The position numbers and the translations under genes are program-made. The notes beneath the pieces were generated by a model, which ran no database searches, was not told the origin of the DNA, and was given only the letters and a program-made list of their open reading frames with translations. This document shows positions 44,977 through 56,144 of a stretch of 64,000 nucleotides of DNA, in pieces; position 1 is the first letter of the stretch; every line of letters starts with the position of its first letter. This stretch comes from Xiphydria camelus (lineage: Eukaryota; Arthropoda; Insecta; Hymenoptera; Xiphydriidae). The DNA lies in contig OY783198.1 in assembly GCA_963678675.1 (NCBI GenBank), forward strand, positions 6,267,001 to 6,331,000. Direction: 5' to 3'.

Positions 44977-47228
44977 TGGAGGCAGTTTCGTAGCTATACG
45001 GATTCGTAGAAAATTAATTCCGAAAAAAACAAAAAAAAAATGTAATATCACGTTCCGCCGGTAAAATAATATTCCCTCCAACCACGGTCCAATAAAATAT
45101 AATCCGAGGTCGCTGAAATTACGCTACCGGCCGGGCGATACGGATTAAAGTGCAAATCAAAGGAACCGCTGACGGGCATATTAAGCCGGCTCGAGATCAG
45201 CTAATACAGTTACGGACCCCGGCCGACTATCGGCACCGCCGAGAGAACGTCTAAAGTCCCACCTACACGCGGGAGAACCCACCGCGGAGCTAGGTGCGAG
45301 CCGCGGACGATCCCACGCGATTATCTCCGAAGTCGACTGCAATAATATGACGTCGATATGCAAATCGATGAGAGGTGCCTAATGAATATTTACTTTGGCC
45401 CGGCCAGAGGTACGACGGGGACAGAGCGGTATTAACAGGAGCCGCCGATTAAACGTATAATTTTCGAATTAAACCGCCGATCGAATCAGTTAAGCATTCG
45501 ACGCATGCAAATCGCAGAGGGCTCCGCGGCTGTGGGAAGTGGCGCGAGAGGGATGAGAAGAAAAAGAGGAGGGATGAATCGACTCTACGCCTCCTCCGCG
45601 ATCCCCGCGCGCGAATAACTTCGTTAGAACGACTCTGCCTTTTTTCGTCCGCATCGTACGAGCCGCACGCTACGCGGGGTCGCGCGCTACGAGCGCCGAG
45701 TAAAGAGTCGCGACGCGCAACACACCGATACGTCGCCGGTGCGCGTCGCGAGCGGTGAAAAAAGAATGGAAATCGCGCGAGGAAGGCGGGCTCCGCACAA
45801 CCCCACTCACCGGCAACTCCGCTCGGAAAAACCTCCGGGCGCGCCGTGTGGCGGAGGTTTTATTTACAAACTCTCCAAAACTCGAAGCGGTGGGGCGCGC
45901 GCCACGGTCTCCGCACCGCGCGCGCGCGCCTTTTGTAATCGGTGTTTAAACCCGGCGCGCCGCCGTGTCAAGTCGTTTCGCAGAGATCCTCGGGTTTATT
46001 TCCCTTCCTCCTTCCGGGGCGCACTTCACCGACGCGCAAGACTGCAACGACCCCGTCGACAACACCATCGCCACTCGCAGCACTCAGAGACCCGTGTGCA
46101 CCGCTCGCCGCCCCGGTAACGGACGATAACGGCCGTGAGATCACCGCCTCTCGCGACACGGGAACAACCTTTCCCGCGATTAACACGAAACTCAACCTGT
46201 CCCCGCGAGGTGAAAACGCGCAAGGGATGGGCGACAGTCACGTTACGACGATTTGCATTTCGACGCTCTCTTCCTCGCGCCGCCGTTTCCCACCCTCGCC
46301 GAACGCGAACGCTTCGGAGTAGACGTGAGCCGCTGCGGTAGCAGCGCGGCGCGTTCGGTACAAAGGTGGCGAATATCGTTCGCACCGCTTTCGAGTGTCG
46401 CGACACCGACACCGCCCGAACTTCCTGCCGTACTCCGACGACGAACACTGCCGAGAAATTCGTTCCTCGTCTTCCTCCCCGAGGGGAATTTCCCCGCCGA
46501 ATTTTCGCACCACTCCGTTTCGCACCGCGATCGCCGACGTGGAACCGCGCGAAACACTGCCCGATTCAGGGACACCGTCGGCGAAAGCGCCCCGCGAAAC
46601 GTCACCGCTGCGCGTCGCGCGAGAGCCGCGAGTTCGGCACGGTTGCGTATTGTTGAAGAGGTGCCGGCGGTCTAGCCGAGCGCGGTGTACCACTCGCCAC
46701 TGAAGAAGAAGCGGCGTGGGGATCGCACGCGGGTGAAACGAAGACAGGGGACTTGAAATGGTAAGGGACGCGAGGCCGAAAGCGAAGGAGGAGGGAGGCA
46801 CGCGAGAGAAAGAAGAAATGGAGAGGGGGGAGGGAGGAGTAGCGAATAGGGTAAGAAGGAGAGGCCCCGAGAGAGGATATCACGTGTCCATCCGTACGTT
46901 CGCGTCTCTCCGCAACGCTTTTCGCGGTCCTGATGCATCGCTACCGTTTCCTCCTCGCGAGCTTGTATTATGGTAAACCAGACATCCGAGCCTGCCAGTC
47001 AGGAATGCCTCTGCGTCTCGCGTATATACCCTTGCCCTGTGCCTGACAATGTGCCGCGCGCGATCCCCGGGGAGACGAGAACCGCTCGCCGGTTCGCGCG
47101 ACGAGCGATTCGGGTGACTTCTGCACCTCCGGGGCGCGACGATTGACTCGCGCGGCTAATAGAGATTTTAAGGAGTCTGATTTGCAGCCCGTTAGAGCCA
47201 GTTCTCCTCCGATTGCAAAGGTCTCGTA
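44977..47228. other. spacer, including a CpG-dense block at ~45600-46700
   Basis: The CpG-dense block gives long overlapping frames in all phases (up to 187 codons), all rich in Arg, Ser and Pro. It could be promoter or 5' untranslated sequence of an unseen gene. I see no exon I would defend. Confidence 0.3.
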
Positions 47229-47547
47229 CACGGAAAAAAATGATTTAGCAGTCTCAGCGAAATTGGGTGAGACTATTTTTCTACGATGACAACGATATTA
47301 TCCGTGGCGACAAAAGACGTGTCGAGAATGATAGTAAAAATATTTGCTGGGAGAGCTGATATTTTACCGAAAAAAATTTCACTGCGACTGCTGTTAAATT
47401 TGCTGTCATTGGGGACATATGTACCTACATTTTGCTGTCACGAATAATACTTTTATTGCGATAGCAAAAAGTCCTCAGCAAAACCTAGTTTTGCTAAGAC
47501 TGCAAAACTTCTTTTCTTCTTTTCTCTTTTCTCTTTTTCTCTTCGTG
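47229..47547. mobile_element. CACNG-clan MITE, family E
   Basis: Starts CACGGAAAAAAATGATTTAG and ends in a CT-rich expansion then CTTCGTG, with TA on both flanks. Arms carry CAGCAAAACCTAGTTTTGCT. A CT tract (47515-47543) has grown in the right terminus. Confidence 0.82.
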
Positions 47548-48031
47548 TACAATTCCTCATTTTCCAACCAATGATGTTTACAAAAAATTGTCACCAGCTG
47601 AAACTTTCTTTCCCAATTTCTCCATGAATATCTATTTTCGCGATATGAAATAATTATTTTCGAAATCTGCGTCTCATGCTACATTTCTCAAGACAGACTT
47701 GGGTTAGGCTATGACTCGAATTAATAAAAATTGTATTATTATTCCAATATGGGCAGCCGCGATACCGAATCGTCTGCTGACAGTAAGTGTATTATTTTCT
47801 GATTTTGCTGTCCTTGCATGCCGGTTATGATTTCGAGAAATAATTTTGGACCATTTATGTATGTCAAGTGCATTCACTCTCTATGGTTGTTATAATACTT
47901 TAATTACGAGATAATTGGAGAAGAAAATTCTAGTAACCTTATACAGTTCCAAATTTATCACGAGGAGGCGCGACTTGATACTCAAGGATTCGTTAAAGGA
48001 AGATTATACCTGGAGAAGGGTGATAGCGACG
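47548..48031. other. spacer, no gene recognised
   Basis: AT-rich, non-repetitive by eye. Confidence 0.35.
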
Positions 48032-48540
48032 TTTCCTTCGGGTCCGTGTTTAGTTGCGCCTTCCGGAGTAGCCGTCTTATCCTTTGCCATTGAGTCGATG
48101 CGAGTGCAATTCTCGGGGGACGAACGATTCCGACGATCTCTGCATCTTCTCCGGGGCGTGGCAATTATCGTACCTTTCAGAGCTGATAGATTTTAGTACT
48201 AGATACACAATAATTTTCCTCGAATCCGCACTACAGCTCTTGCCGGAATCCTGCAATCCTTTGCCGTTTAGCCGGATACGATCCTCGCGAGACGAACGAT
48301 TTGGATGATTTCTTCTCTGGCGCGGTAATTGGTTCTTATGACTAATAAAGTGATATTAAAAGAGATGCTTATATAAATCTCCTTCGGATCCGCGCTGCAC
48401 CTTCCGTATCCGTCCTGTCGCTGGACGATGAGCGATTCAAGACGACGATCCTCTTGAGAAGAGCTGATCCCACGGCGAAGGATTCCGGTGGTTTCTACCC
48501 TTTCGATAACGATTCCCTCTTGCAGCTAACAGATATAATT
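48032..48540. repeat. three degenerate tandem copies, ~165-185 bp
   Basis: CCTTCGGGTCCG (48035), CCTCGAATCCGC (about 48218) and CCTTCGGATCCG (48381) start three units. Each is followed by a GACGAACGATT-type block (48119, 48292, about 48424) and then a GGCG...GTAATT or AGAGCTGAT block. Divergence is high. It could be an old minisatellite or duplicated regulatory sequence. Confidence 0.55.
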
Positions 48541-50271
48541 TGAAAAGGGTATACCTATACAACGCGTATGGAATAGGAGAAATGTTTCCGGATCGGCTGG
48601 AGACGCGGTCCTTGATGATTACGACTGCAGTTGCCTTGCCTCGGAGGTCCTTGCGATGCTGAATTCGCCATTGTCCCTTTTTCTCTATAATCATAGTGCA
48701 GGTAAATGCCTGTGAATAAGTCCGAAGTGTATCACTACCTCATTTAATGGGAATTGAGTTTAATAATTGCAAAAATACCAATTGACTGGTATATAAAATT
48801 ATGCTTTGAAATTTTCTCGACATGAGAAATTGTCTTTTTAACCGACTTCAAAAAAGGAGAGAGCTTTCAATTCAACGTATTCTTTTGCGTATGTTATAAC
48901 TTCTCCTGTTTCTATATAAGTACATATTATATAATTGCTTTCAGCAAACGATTACAATCGATTAATACTTTCCCGTTAGATCAGACAAATATACACGCCG
49001 TCGCACACCGCTAAATGTCACATTTAACGACGTTCGGCAAATAACGTGTAATCGATGAAATAAAACGAGATATTTTGCCTTTCAACGTATACCTATACAC
49101 GTAGAAAGTTAACCGATCAGCACTCGGCGGAATCATTAGCAGTCGAGCAGTTCTCGATTGGCGGCGTTCAATTAATAATTTCCACATTGCTTGAAAGTTA
49201 TTTCCACGGGTTTCAGTCCTCTTTCATTCGGAGCGGTAATGGGTTAATGTCACAGCCAATCATTCAGCGGAGGCCGTATGCGTGACGATGGGAAGAAAAT
49301 TAATTAACGCCCGGGCAAAAATGCCGCTCGAGTTACCCAGGCGTTCGCGCGCACACAGCGGCGCATAACTATACGCGCAATTTGTACGTAATTTCCTTTC
49401 CGAGAATACACGTGTATAGGAACGAATTTCGCGATGCGAACGACGCACACAAAGCTGTACAATGATAAAGCGCCAATCATTATGATTATTAACCCATTTT
49501 GAGCGCGCGGTATTCCACGATAATAGCAAAATTGACGCCACGTTAGGAATCTGCTGGGAGTTATTAATTACCAGCGATATTCGATAGCATTTTTTTTGTT
49601 CTATTGCCGCTTTTGGAAACTCTGTCGGCATTGCGTCGATAAATTGTATTATATTGATACCCCGCGCGCTGTGTAATTTATTAGCGATATTTTATACTCT
49701 CGAATATATCATCGCGTGCAGAGAGACACTCGATGGGAATTCCTCTCTTGCTGGAAATTAATAGTTCTTTGCCCATGGCGAACCTGGCAGGTCCGTTTCA
49801 TTATTTTTCTTTTAATGCGGTTGTGGCTGCATCAGACAGTGATTGAAATTCTAGTTCGAATGGATATCGATCTCCCATAAGGCCTAATCGAATAGAAATC
49901 TCGATCACCACGTCCAGATATCATCAGAGTGAAATTTAGGAGGTCTCAGAATGTGTCTGAACACTTTGTCATCAGATGTATAGGATTACAATAGAAACAA
50001 AAATACTATCTTTTTACAATAAGAGAAATTTCACTCGAAATAAAGGGATTTTTCCGAAAACATGGAAGAGAAATTAAAATTTATCAAGATTTAGAATTTC
50101 CATCGAGTCGATGGACTAAAAAACCGATCACACAATTCCGTTAAAAAAATTAATTTATAAGATTCTCGTATAAAAATCTATCCCGTCGTAAACATAATAA
50201 GCAGTTCTCCATTCATCCGTCCAATCGATATTGTTAATCGTACCGCCGCTAACATACACTTCCCTCTAAAG
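48541..50271. other. spacer, no gene recognised
   Basis: AT-rich with no repeat arms I could confirm. The 123-codon minus-strand frame 49260-49631 is not recognised. Confidence 0.35.
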
Positions 50272-50279
50272 TATAAATA
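50272..50279 (+). promoter_or_regulatory. possible TATA box (TATAAATA)
   Basis: A TATAAATA with a TCATT initiator-like pentamer about 36-38 bp downstream. The first ATG after it opens only 14 codons (50347), and a second at 50394 opens 27. The spacing is slightly long and no known small gene is recognised, so this could be chance. Confidence 0.22.
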
Positions 50280-50889
50280 CGGTTCCGCAACGAACTCGTC
50301 GTCGAATCATTCGGAGTTACGAAGTTATTAACGAAGCTCAAACATCATGTCGGGTCGAAGACGACGACGATTATCTACACGACGAAACTGAGAATGAAGC
50401 CGATAATTCCCGAGATCCCACGTGCCTCTGGGACTCCAATTACGAGGGATTTCGATGGCGGTGTGAGGGTCGCCTAATCCGCGCGACGTCTCGAATGTCT
50501 ACTTGGACCAACAGTGTAGCTACGTGTACTTGGGTCGAGCTGTACGTTGGACGCACCCCAGACCAGCGAAAGTCGTTAGAATTTTATGTCGCAATTAAAA
50601 AAAAATGTAACGCTATAATTAAATGTGAGAACCTCCTAATCCGCTCGACTTTTCGACAATATATCTCAAGTACAATTACACTCAGGAATTTCCTCATCAA
50701 TTACGAAATAATAATTATCGGCATGCCGAGCCGGTCGCTTATACGAAACCTCTACGAGCCTCGGCAGTAGATATAAAGGCGACTCGACTCTCATGTAAGA
50801 ACCGCCTAACGCAGCTCCACAAGTAGACTTTTAAAATCATACGTAAATTATCGGTGTGATTTTATATACGATAATTATATTTTTTCACG
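50280..50889. other. spacer, no gene recognised
   Basis: Only very short open frames follow the TATA-like motif. A 91-codon frame at 50495-50770 has no recognisable content. Confidence 0.3.
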
Positions 50890-51960
50890 AATAATTATCG
50901 ATATATCGACAAAAATCGAAATCTCTGGAATCGAACTCTCGACCACCCTATCCGATGTATTTTTTCACGCTGATTCCAAAAATGGCAGATATATTGACGA
51001 TATCTCAAAGGAAATATAAGATATCGGTGATTTCATGTACCAGGAAATTACTTTTTTCACGGAAAATCATCGATATCTCGGTCTTCCTTTGAGATATCCT
51101 CGATATATCTATAATTTTCGTAATCAGCGCGAAAAAATACATAAGCTAGGATGGTCGAGAGTTCGATTCCAGAGATTTCGATTTTTGTCAAAATCTAAGG
51201 CATATAGCTTAAGTTTTTTCAATTTTTCGCGAAAATTGAAATCTCTGAAATTGATCTCTCGACCACCCTATCCGATGTATTTTTTCACGCTGATTCCAAA
51301 AATGGCAGATATATTGACGATATCTCAAAGAAAATATAACATATCGGTGATTTCATGTACCAGGAAATTACTTTTTTCACGGAAAATCATCGATATCTCG
51401 GTCTTCCTTTGAGACATCCTCGATGTATCTATAATTTTCGTAATCAGCGCGAAAAAATACATAAGCTAGGATGGTCGAGAGTTCGATTCCAGAGATTTCG
51501 ATTTTTGTCAAAATCTAAGGCATATAGCTTAAGTTTTTTCAAATTTTCGCGAAAATTGAAATCTCTAATATCGATCGCTCGACCACCCTATCCGATGTAT
51601 TTTTTCACGCTGATTCCGAAAATCATGGTTATCAGGTCCATATCTCAAAGGAAATGTGAGATATCAGCGATTTTATGTTCGGAAAAATTATTTTTCATAA
51701 AAAAATCATGGATATCTCGGTGTTCCTTTGAGATTTCCTGAATATATGGATGATTTTCGTAATCAACGCGAAAAAATACGTCAGACAGGGTGGTCGAGAA
51801 TTCAATTCAAGAGATTTTGATTTTTGCAAAATGTCCCATTTTTTTCAATTTTTCGCAAAAATCAAAATATCTAGAATCAATCGGTCGACCACCTCATCTT
51901 ATGTATTTTTTTCGAACAATTAGGAAAAGCATATAGTTATTCAGTCGATATCTCAAAGGA
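50890..51960. repeat. 320-bp repeat array, locus 2
   Basis: About three units with a period of 320 bp (GGAAAATCATCGATATCTCG at 51060 and 51380, then a diverged unit near 51700). Each unit holds the CGACCACCCTATCCGATGTA block and, inverted, AAGCTAGGATGGTCGAG. The arms could form stable stems. Same unit as 21393-22243. Confidence 0.88.
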
Positions 51961-52491
51961 CATCCCAGGTAGCAATTTCATGTTCTATAAAAGTCAGCTA
52001 GAGGAGAATCAATTAACTTTGTTGATTAAATTACATGTATGTACCACCCCATCCATGTAAATTTCTCGTAGCGGAGAACGCGTACACGAGAATTAGGGGG
52101 TGTAACGTCTCCGAGGTATCGTTTTATGGGTCGCGATACGACGGGGCAGGAGCGCGGGCGATATCTCGATTGCACCAATTATATCTTCTCGCTGAGATAA
52201 CCAATCGACGAACGGGATATCCGTACCGTTAGCGAGATTAGGTGTAGGATACACCTCGCCGAGACTCCGACCGAAGCCCGGAATCAGAATCGCTATCCGC
52301 GGTAATCGCGGCGCATCCGCCGCAAGAGGGAAAATAAAAATACGCGCGTAATGACGCGTGACCACGAAGGGGGTAGATCGGTCGCCAGATTCTCCCTCCG
52401 CCGCGCCCCTTTAGCTCCCCGTCGGAAGGAATTTTCACCGGCGCATCGCGAAGAGATACGACGCGTCGTCGCGGTGTTGCAGCACGACGGC
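51961..52491. other. spacer, no gene recognised
   Basis: CpG-containing, with no repeat arms. Confidence 0.35.
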
Positions 52492-52660
52492 TTATCCCTC
52501 TGTGGTCACCAAGGGTCCACTTGACCCAGGCTTCAATTTTTAAGCTGACTGTACTTCTTTTTTTACAATTATAACTAGACCCTCGTCGGATCTCGAAAAA
52601 AAAACCGCTTCTTCTTAAAACTCACACTGCGAACCTTCTTCGGACTTTGGAAAAAATCGT
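52492..52660. mobile_element. piggyBac-like MITE end (single end only)
   Basis: TTATCCCTCTGTGGTCACCA, then GGGTCCACTTGACCC. CCCTNTGTGGTCAC next to TTAT resembles, from memory, termini of insect piggyBac-like elements. I do not find the matching right end. Confidence 0.35.
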
Positions 52661-53517
52661 TTTTGAAAGGTGCACTATAGAACTATTCATTGCTTGAAAG
52701 TACCATATCTCATTTCACCACTACCATTACCACTTTTAGCGAAACAGCTCATTTTTCACGCATCTACAATCTACATATTCACGATCGTTTTTGATTCACG
52801 ATGCGACAAATTCGAAATATACTCCACCCGCTCTCGGAGCATAGGCGTTAACACTCTGTATAGGTATTAATCTCTCCGTGTGACTTCAAACGTTACACAC
52901 GCGGCAAACTTTTACGAGGTGCGTATTCGCACTACGTACGTTACGGTAAATGTAATCAGCGCGCAACCCTGGATGTAAATTTAAATTTGTACTATAATAC
53001 GTCTATATGCATATACCGCCACTGCATAATATCACAGAAGCCTATATACATCCGCAGGAATTACATAGGTTAGCGCGTTTACGCCACGTTAACGCGTACA
53101 CGCACCTCCAGGCAGATGTGGTTACAATTTAATTAGTATTCTATAATGACAACGCGGGGCATTTCGAACGCGACTGATACACCGCGGGTCGTGTTGCTGT
53201 TCGGCGACCGGATGATTGAAATTAAACCGGGATTTATGCTTCGCGTAGCGTCGCTTGGTAATAATAAAGCGGGTATATGTATCGCGATGACGGTTCGACC
53301 GTGAGTTTGAGAGCGTATTAGAATGTGTCGATCGTTCGAAAGAAGATCGGGCGAATTGCGCGTTGTTTGTACATATTCGAAAGCATATACGGGAAATAAG
53401 GCGAGACGATTCCGCGAGTCTATCGGCATAATATGTAAATCTGTACGCAATTGGCCCCTATCTCAACGGACACGTGAGGCGTCGAGGGGACTACTCGTCG
53501 GACACGTTCACTCATTC
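52661..53517. other. spacer, no gene recognised
   Basis: No repeat arms. Open frames at 53133-53538 are not recognised. Confidence 0.35.
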
Positions 53518-53821
53518 AGGGTGGTTACAGAAACTTGATTATAGAATTCCCTGACTATTCCTTGACTTTTCCAGGTTTTCTTCTAATTTTTCCCCGACTA
53601 TTTTTCAAATAAAATGATGAGTATTCTTGATATTTTTTATTAATATTGGACAAACGTGCGTTATTAGTAGAGGTATCAGACGCAGCAGCGCAAACTGCAT
53701 CGTTGAATATATCAACGGTGAAATTTCGAGAAAAGAACTTCCCTTTATTTTTTATAATTTCCAGTAAAAATCCAAAATTCCCTGATATTTCCCGGTCTTC
53801 CAAGTCTATATAGCCACCCTG
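53518..53821. mobile_element. CAGGGTG MITE with TCATT candidate duplication
   Basis: Ends CAGGGTGGTTACAGAAACTT and AGTCTATATAGCCACCCTG, with AATTCCCTGA motifs inside both arms. TCATT sits immediately outside both ends (53513-53517 and 53822-53826). The termini resemble the element at 2061, but the duplication differs (TA there). Confidence 0.75.
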
Positions 53822-55906
53822 TCATTATACGCGCCAGAAACGAGCAACTTTCTTTCCCCTCTCCTGATACCGCTTATCTTCCCGAATGAATCCGCTTAGC
53901 TCGTGCACTAACCCTCTCAATCAACGTGTTTATAAACATCGGGAAAATTTCAATATCACACTCGCGACGCCCGTTATCACCGAGAGATTCCGTTTCACTG
54001 AATCCCAAGATACCGATATCGACGACCGCTCCCGTCGTCGACTACTGGTTTAATTAATTCCGACGCCCGAGAGACGGCACAGTCCGATCGTAGCCGTCTC
54101 TCTATCGGTACGTTTAGGCACGTCCGGTGGCGACAAAACGGAACGTAAACGCGACGCGACGTCGATACGTACACTCCGTCACACAACCGAGACAAATACA
54201 ACGGAAAGAGTGGAAAAGAATAGCGACGTTGTTATAGAGACGATTTAAATCGTAACGAGCGACGAGCGGTACGATTTTCGTAATATCGAGCCATCCCGAT
54301 ACACCGCACCAGAGCGAGCAAGGCGTCCACTCGAGATGTTTGAATCGAGATTACGGCATTCTTACGTTTTCTCCCGACCGGCAGATTAAATCTAGACACG
54401 CGCGCGAGGACAGTCGGGACCACGCTGTCATTTTTTTCCCCCGGTAACCTTACACCGCCGACCATTTTCATGCGGCGCGACCGCGCGCGTCTCTCCCGCT
54501 CGTACGGTATTTATTTTTAAGACGCACGCGCCCCTGCTGAATCAGCCGCCTCCCCCGCGTGCGCCTGCCCGAGAGATACGAATTGATTCGCGATACGATC
54601 GCCCGCGTGTCCGCGAACTCGTACTCGTCTCGAGAACACGACTTCATTTGTAGCGTTGTACCATACATTGTATCGTGCCGAGTCACGGAATTGCGCTCGG
54701 GGGTAACATTTTTACCCGGGAAAAATGGACCAATGAATTATTAATCGGAGTAACTAATTCGATTATTAAGCAATTTTTTGTATCGCAGATTCAAAAAATA
54801 TGGATAAAATTATTCACCCCGTGTTTTTTCATTTCTCATTTGCTGCCTTATCTGAGCCGGAAAACGACATTTTCAAATGCATCTACCTCGTCGTGCTGTC
54901 AGTCTATCCCTCTCGTACTCGCAACTTAGCATAAGCGCGTCTCTCTCTCTCTGGCGTTTATAACTCCGCGAATAATTATTACTTTTTCGGGTATTTTTTT
55001 TCGCGCGATATTGAATATGTATGCAGATTACGAATTTAATTTAAAAATACGAATATTTTTTTACACCCGTAAACGCAAATTTAATTGAATATACCATTTT
55101 TTCTCTCAGTGACGGATCTATCGATCGGATGTGAGGAGGTCTTCAAAATTGAACGTACGTACAACGGGGCCTCAGGATTTTCCATCGCCGCCGTGAACAA
55201 AACTCCGACACATTCGCCGTCGCGCCGCGACGCGAATCCGATACCTATCGCGAGTTCTTTTTCCGCGACGATCGATCGCCTGACGCGCGCCTCGATTTAC
55301 GTTGGACGCAGGAATCGATATCGACTTCGCGCCGAAAACGCGTGTCGCGCGTTGAAGAAAAATGAATGTTTACGCAATTAGCTTAGCGTCTAATGGACCG
55401 TTAGTCGAATGAATGATCAACATTTACGAATTGAGCCGCGTTGGACGCGGCAATCTACATAATTTTACCCTTCGTGCATTAGCGAGCCCCGCGCGCGCGG
55501 GGCTTCGAAAGGAAAAGTTACACCGCGTCGAACGAGGCGCGGAGAGAGTCGTATTGAATAGTATTTACGTATCTCTGCCGCATCACGCGAAGGGAAAGAG
55601 ATGTACGGCAATCAAATATTCAATGACGGCATTTTAACGGCCCGGCCACCCGTAAGGAAATCTCCGCATTATACAATGGGTTTGTATAATGTCGCCGGAA
55701 TCGTGCGTCCGATATGTAGGATAAGCGGACTAACGACGGACTTCTCGGAATGGAATTGCTTTCACGTATCTTAATCGTCGAACGCCCGCGATTAGACGCG
55801 CGTGTGTGCATGGATGTTAACGGCTATACGCGTAACTTCTGACTTCTGGTGCAGTGCGGCGAATAATTATCGCTCGCGGTAACGATGGAATTTAGTCGTG
55901 TATCCG
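53822..55906. other. spacer, no gene recognised
   Basis: CpG-rich. A lone clan right end (TTTTTTCTCTCAGTG) is at 55097-55111. Open frames throughout are not recognised. Confidence 0.35.
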
Positions 55907-56144
55907 CACAGAGAAAAAGAATTAATTACATTTACTGAAAATTACTTGCGGGGTGACCAATAATTATTTATTTATATCGATTAAATTTTTCTTCGTATTA
56001 ATTAAATATTTCTTCCTCGCAATCGCATATTATTCCACGTGATTGTAAGGAAGATATTTAATTGACGTATACAAAATTTAATTGATATAAATAAGCCCCC
56101 CGCAAGTAATTTTAAGTAAATCGAACCAATTCTTTCTCTCTGTG
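55907..56144. mobile_element. CACNG-clan MITE, family C
   Basis: Starts CACAGAGAAAAAGAATTAAT and ends TTCTTTCTCTCTGTG. The arms and inner palindrome match the other C copies. The left flank is CG and the right CA. Confidence 0.86.

Noticed and set aside
46238..46801. 187-codon minus-strand frame in CpG-dense block
   Set aside because: All six phases are nearly open here because of base composition. No protein-like content.
51035..51741. Two similar ~126-codon frames in tandem, also seen at 21591
   Set aside because: They are the 320-bp repeat read in one frame. Similarity follows from the DNA repeat, and there is no start context or known domain.
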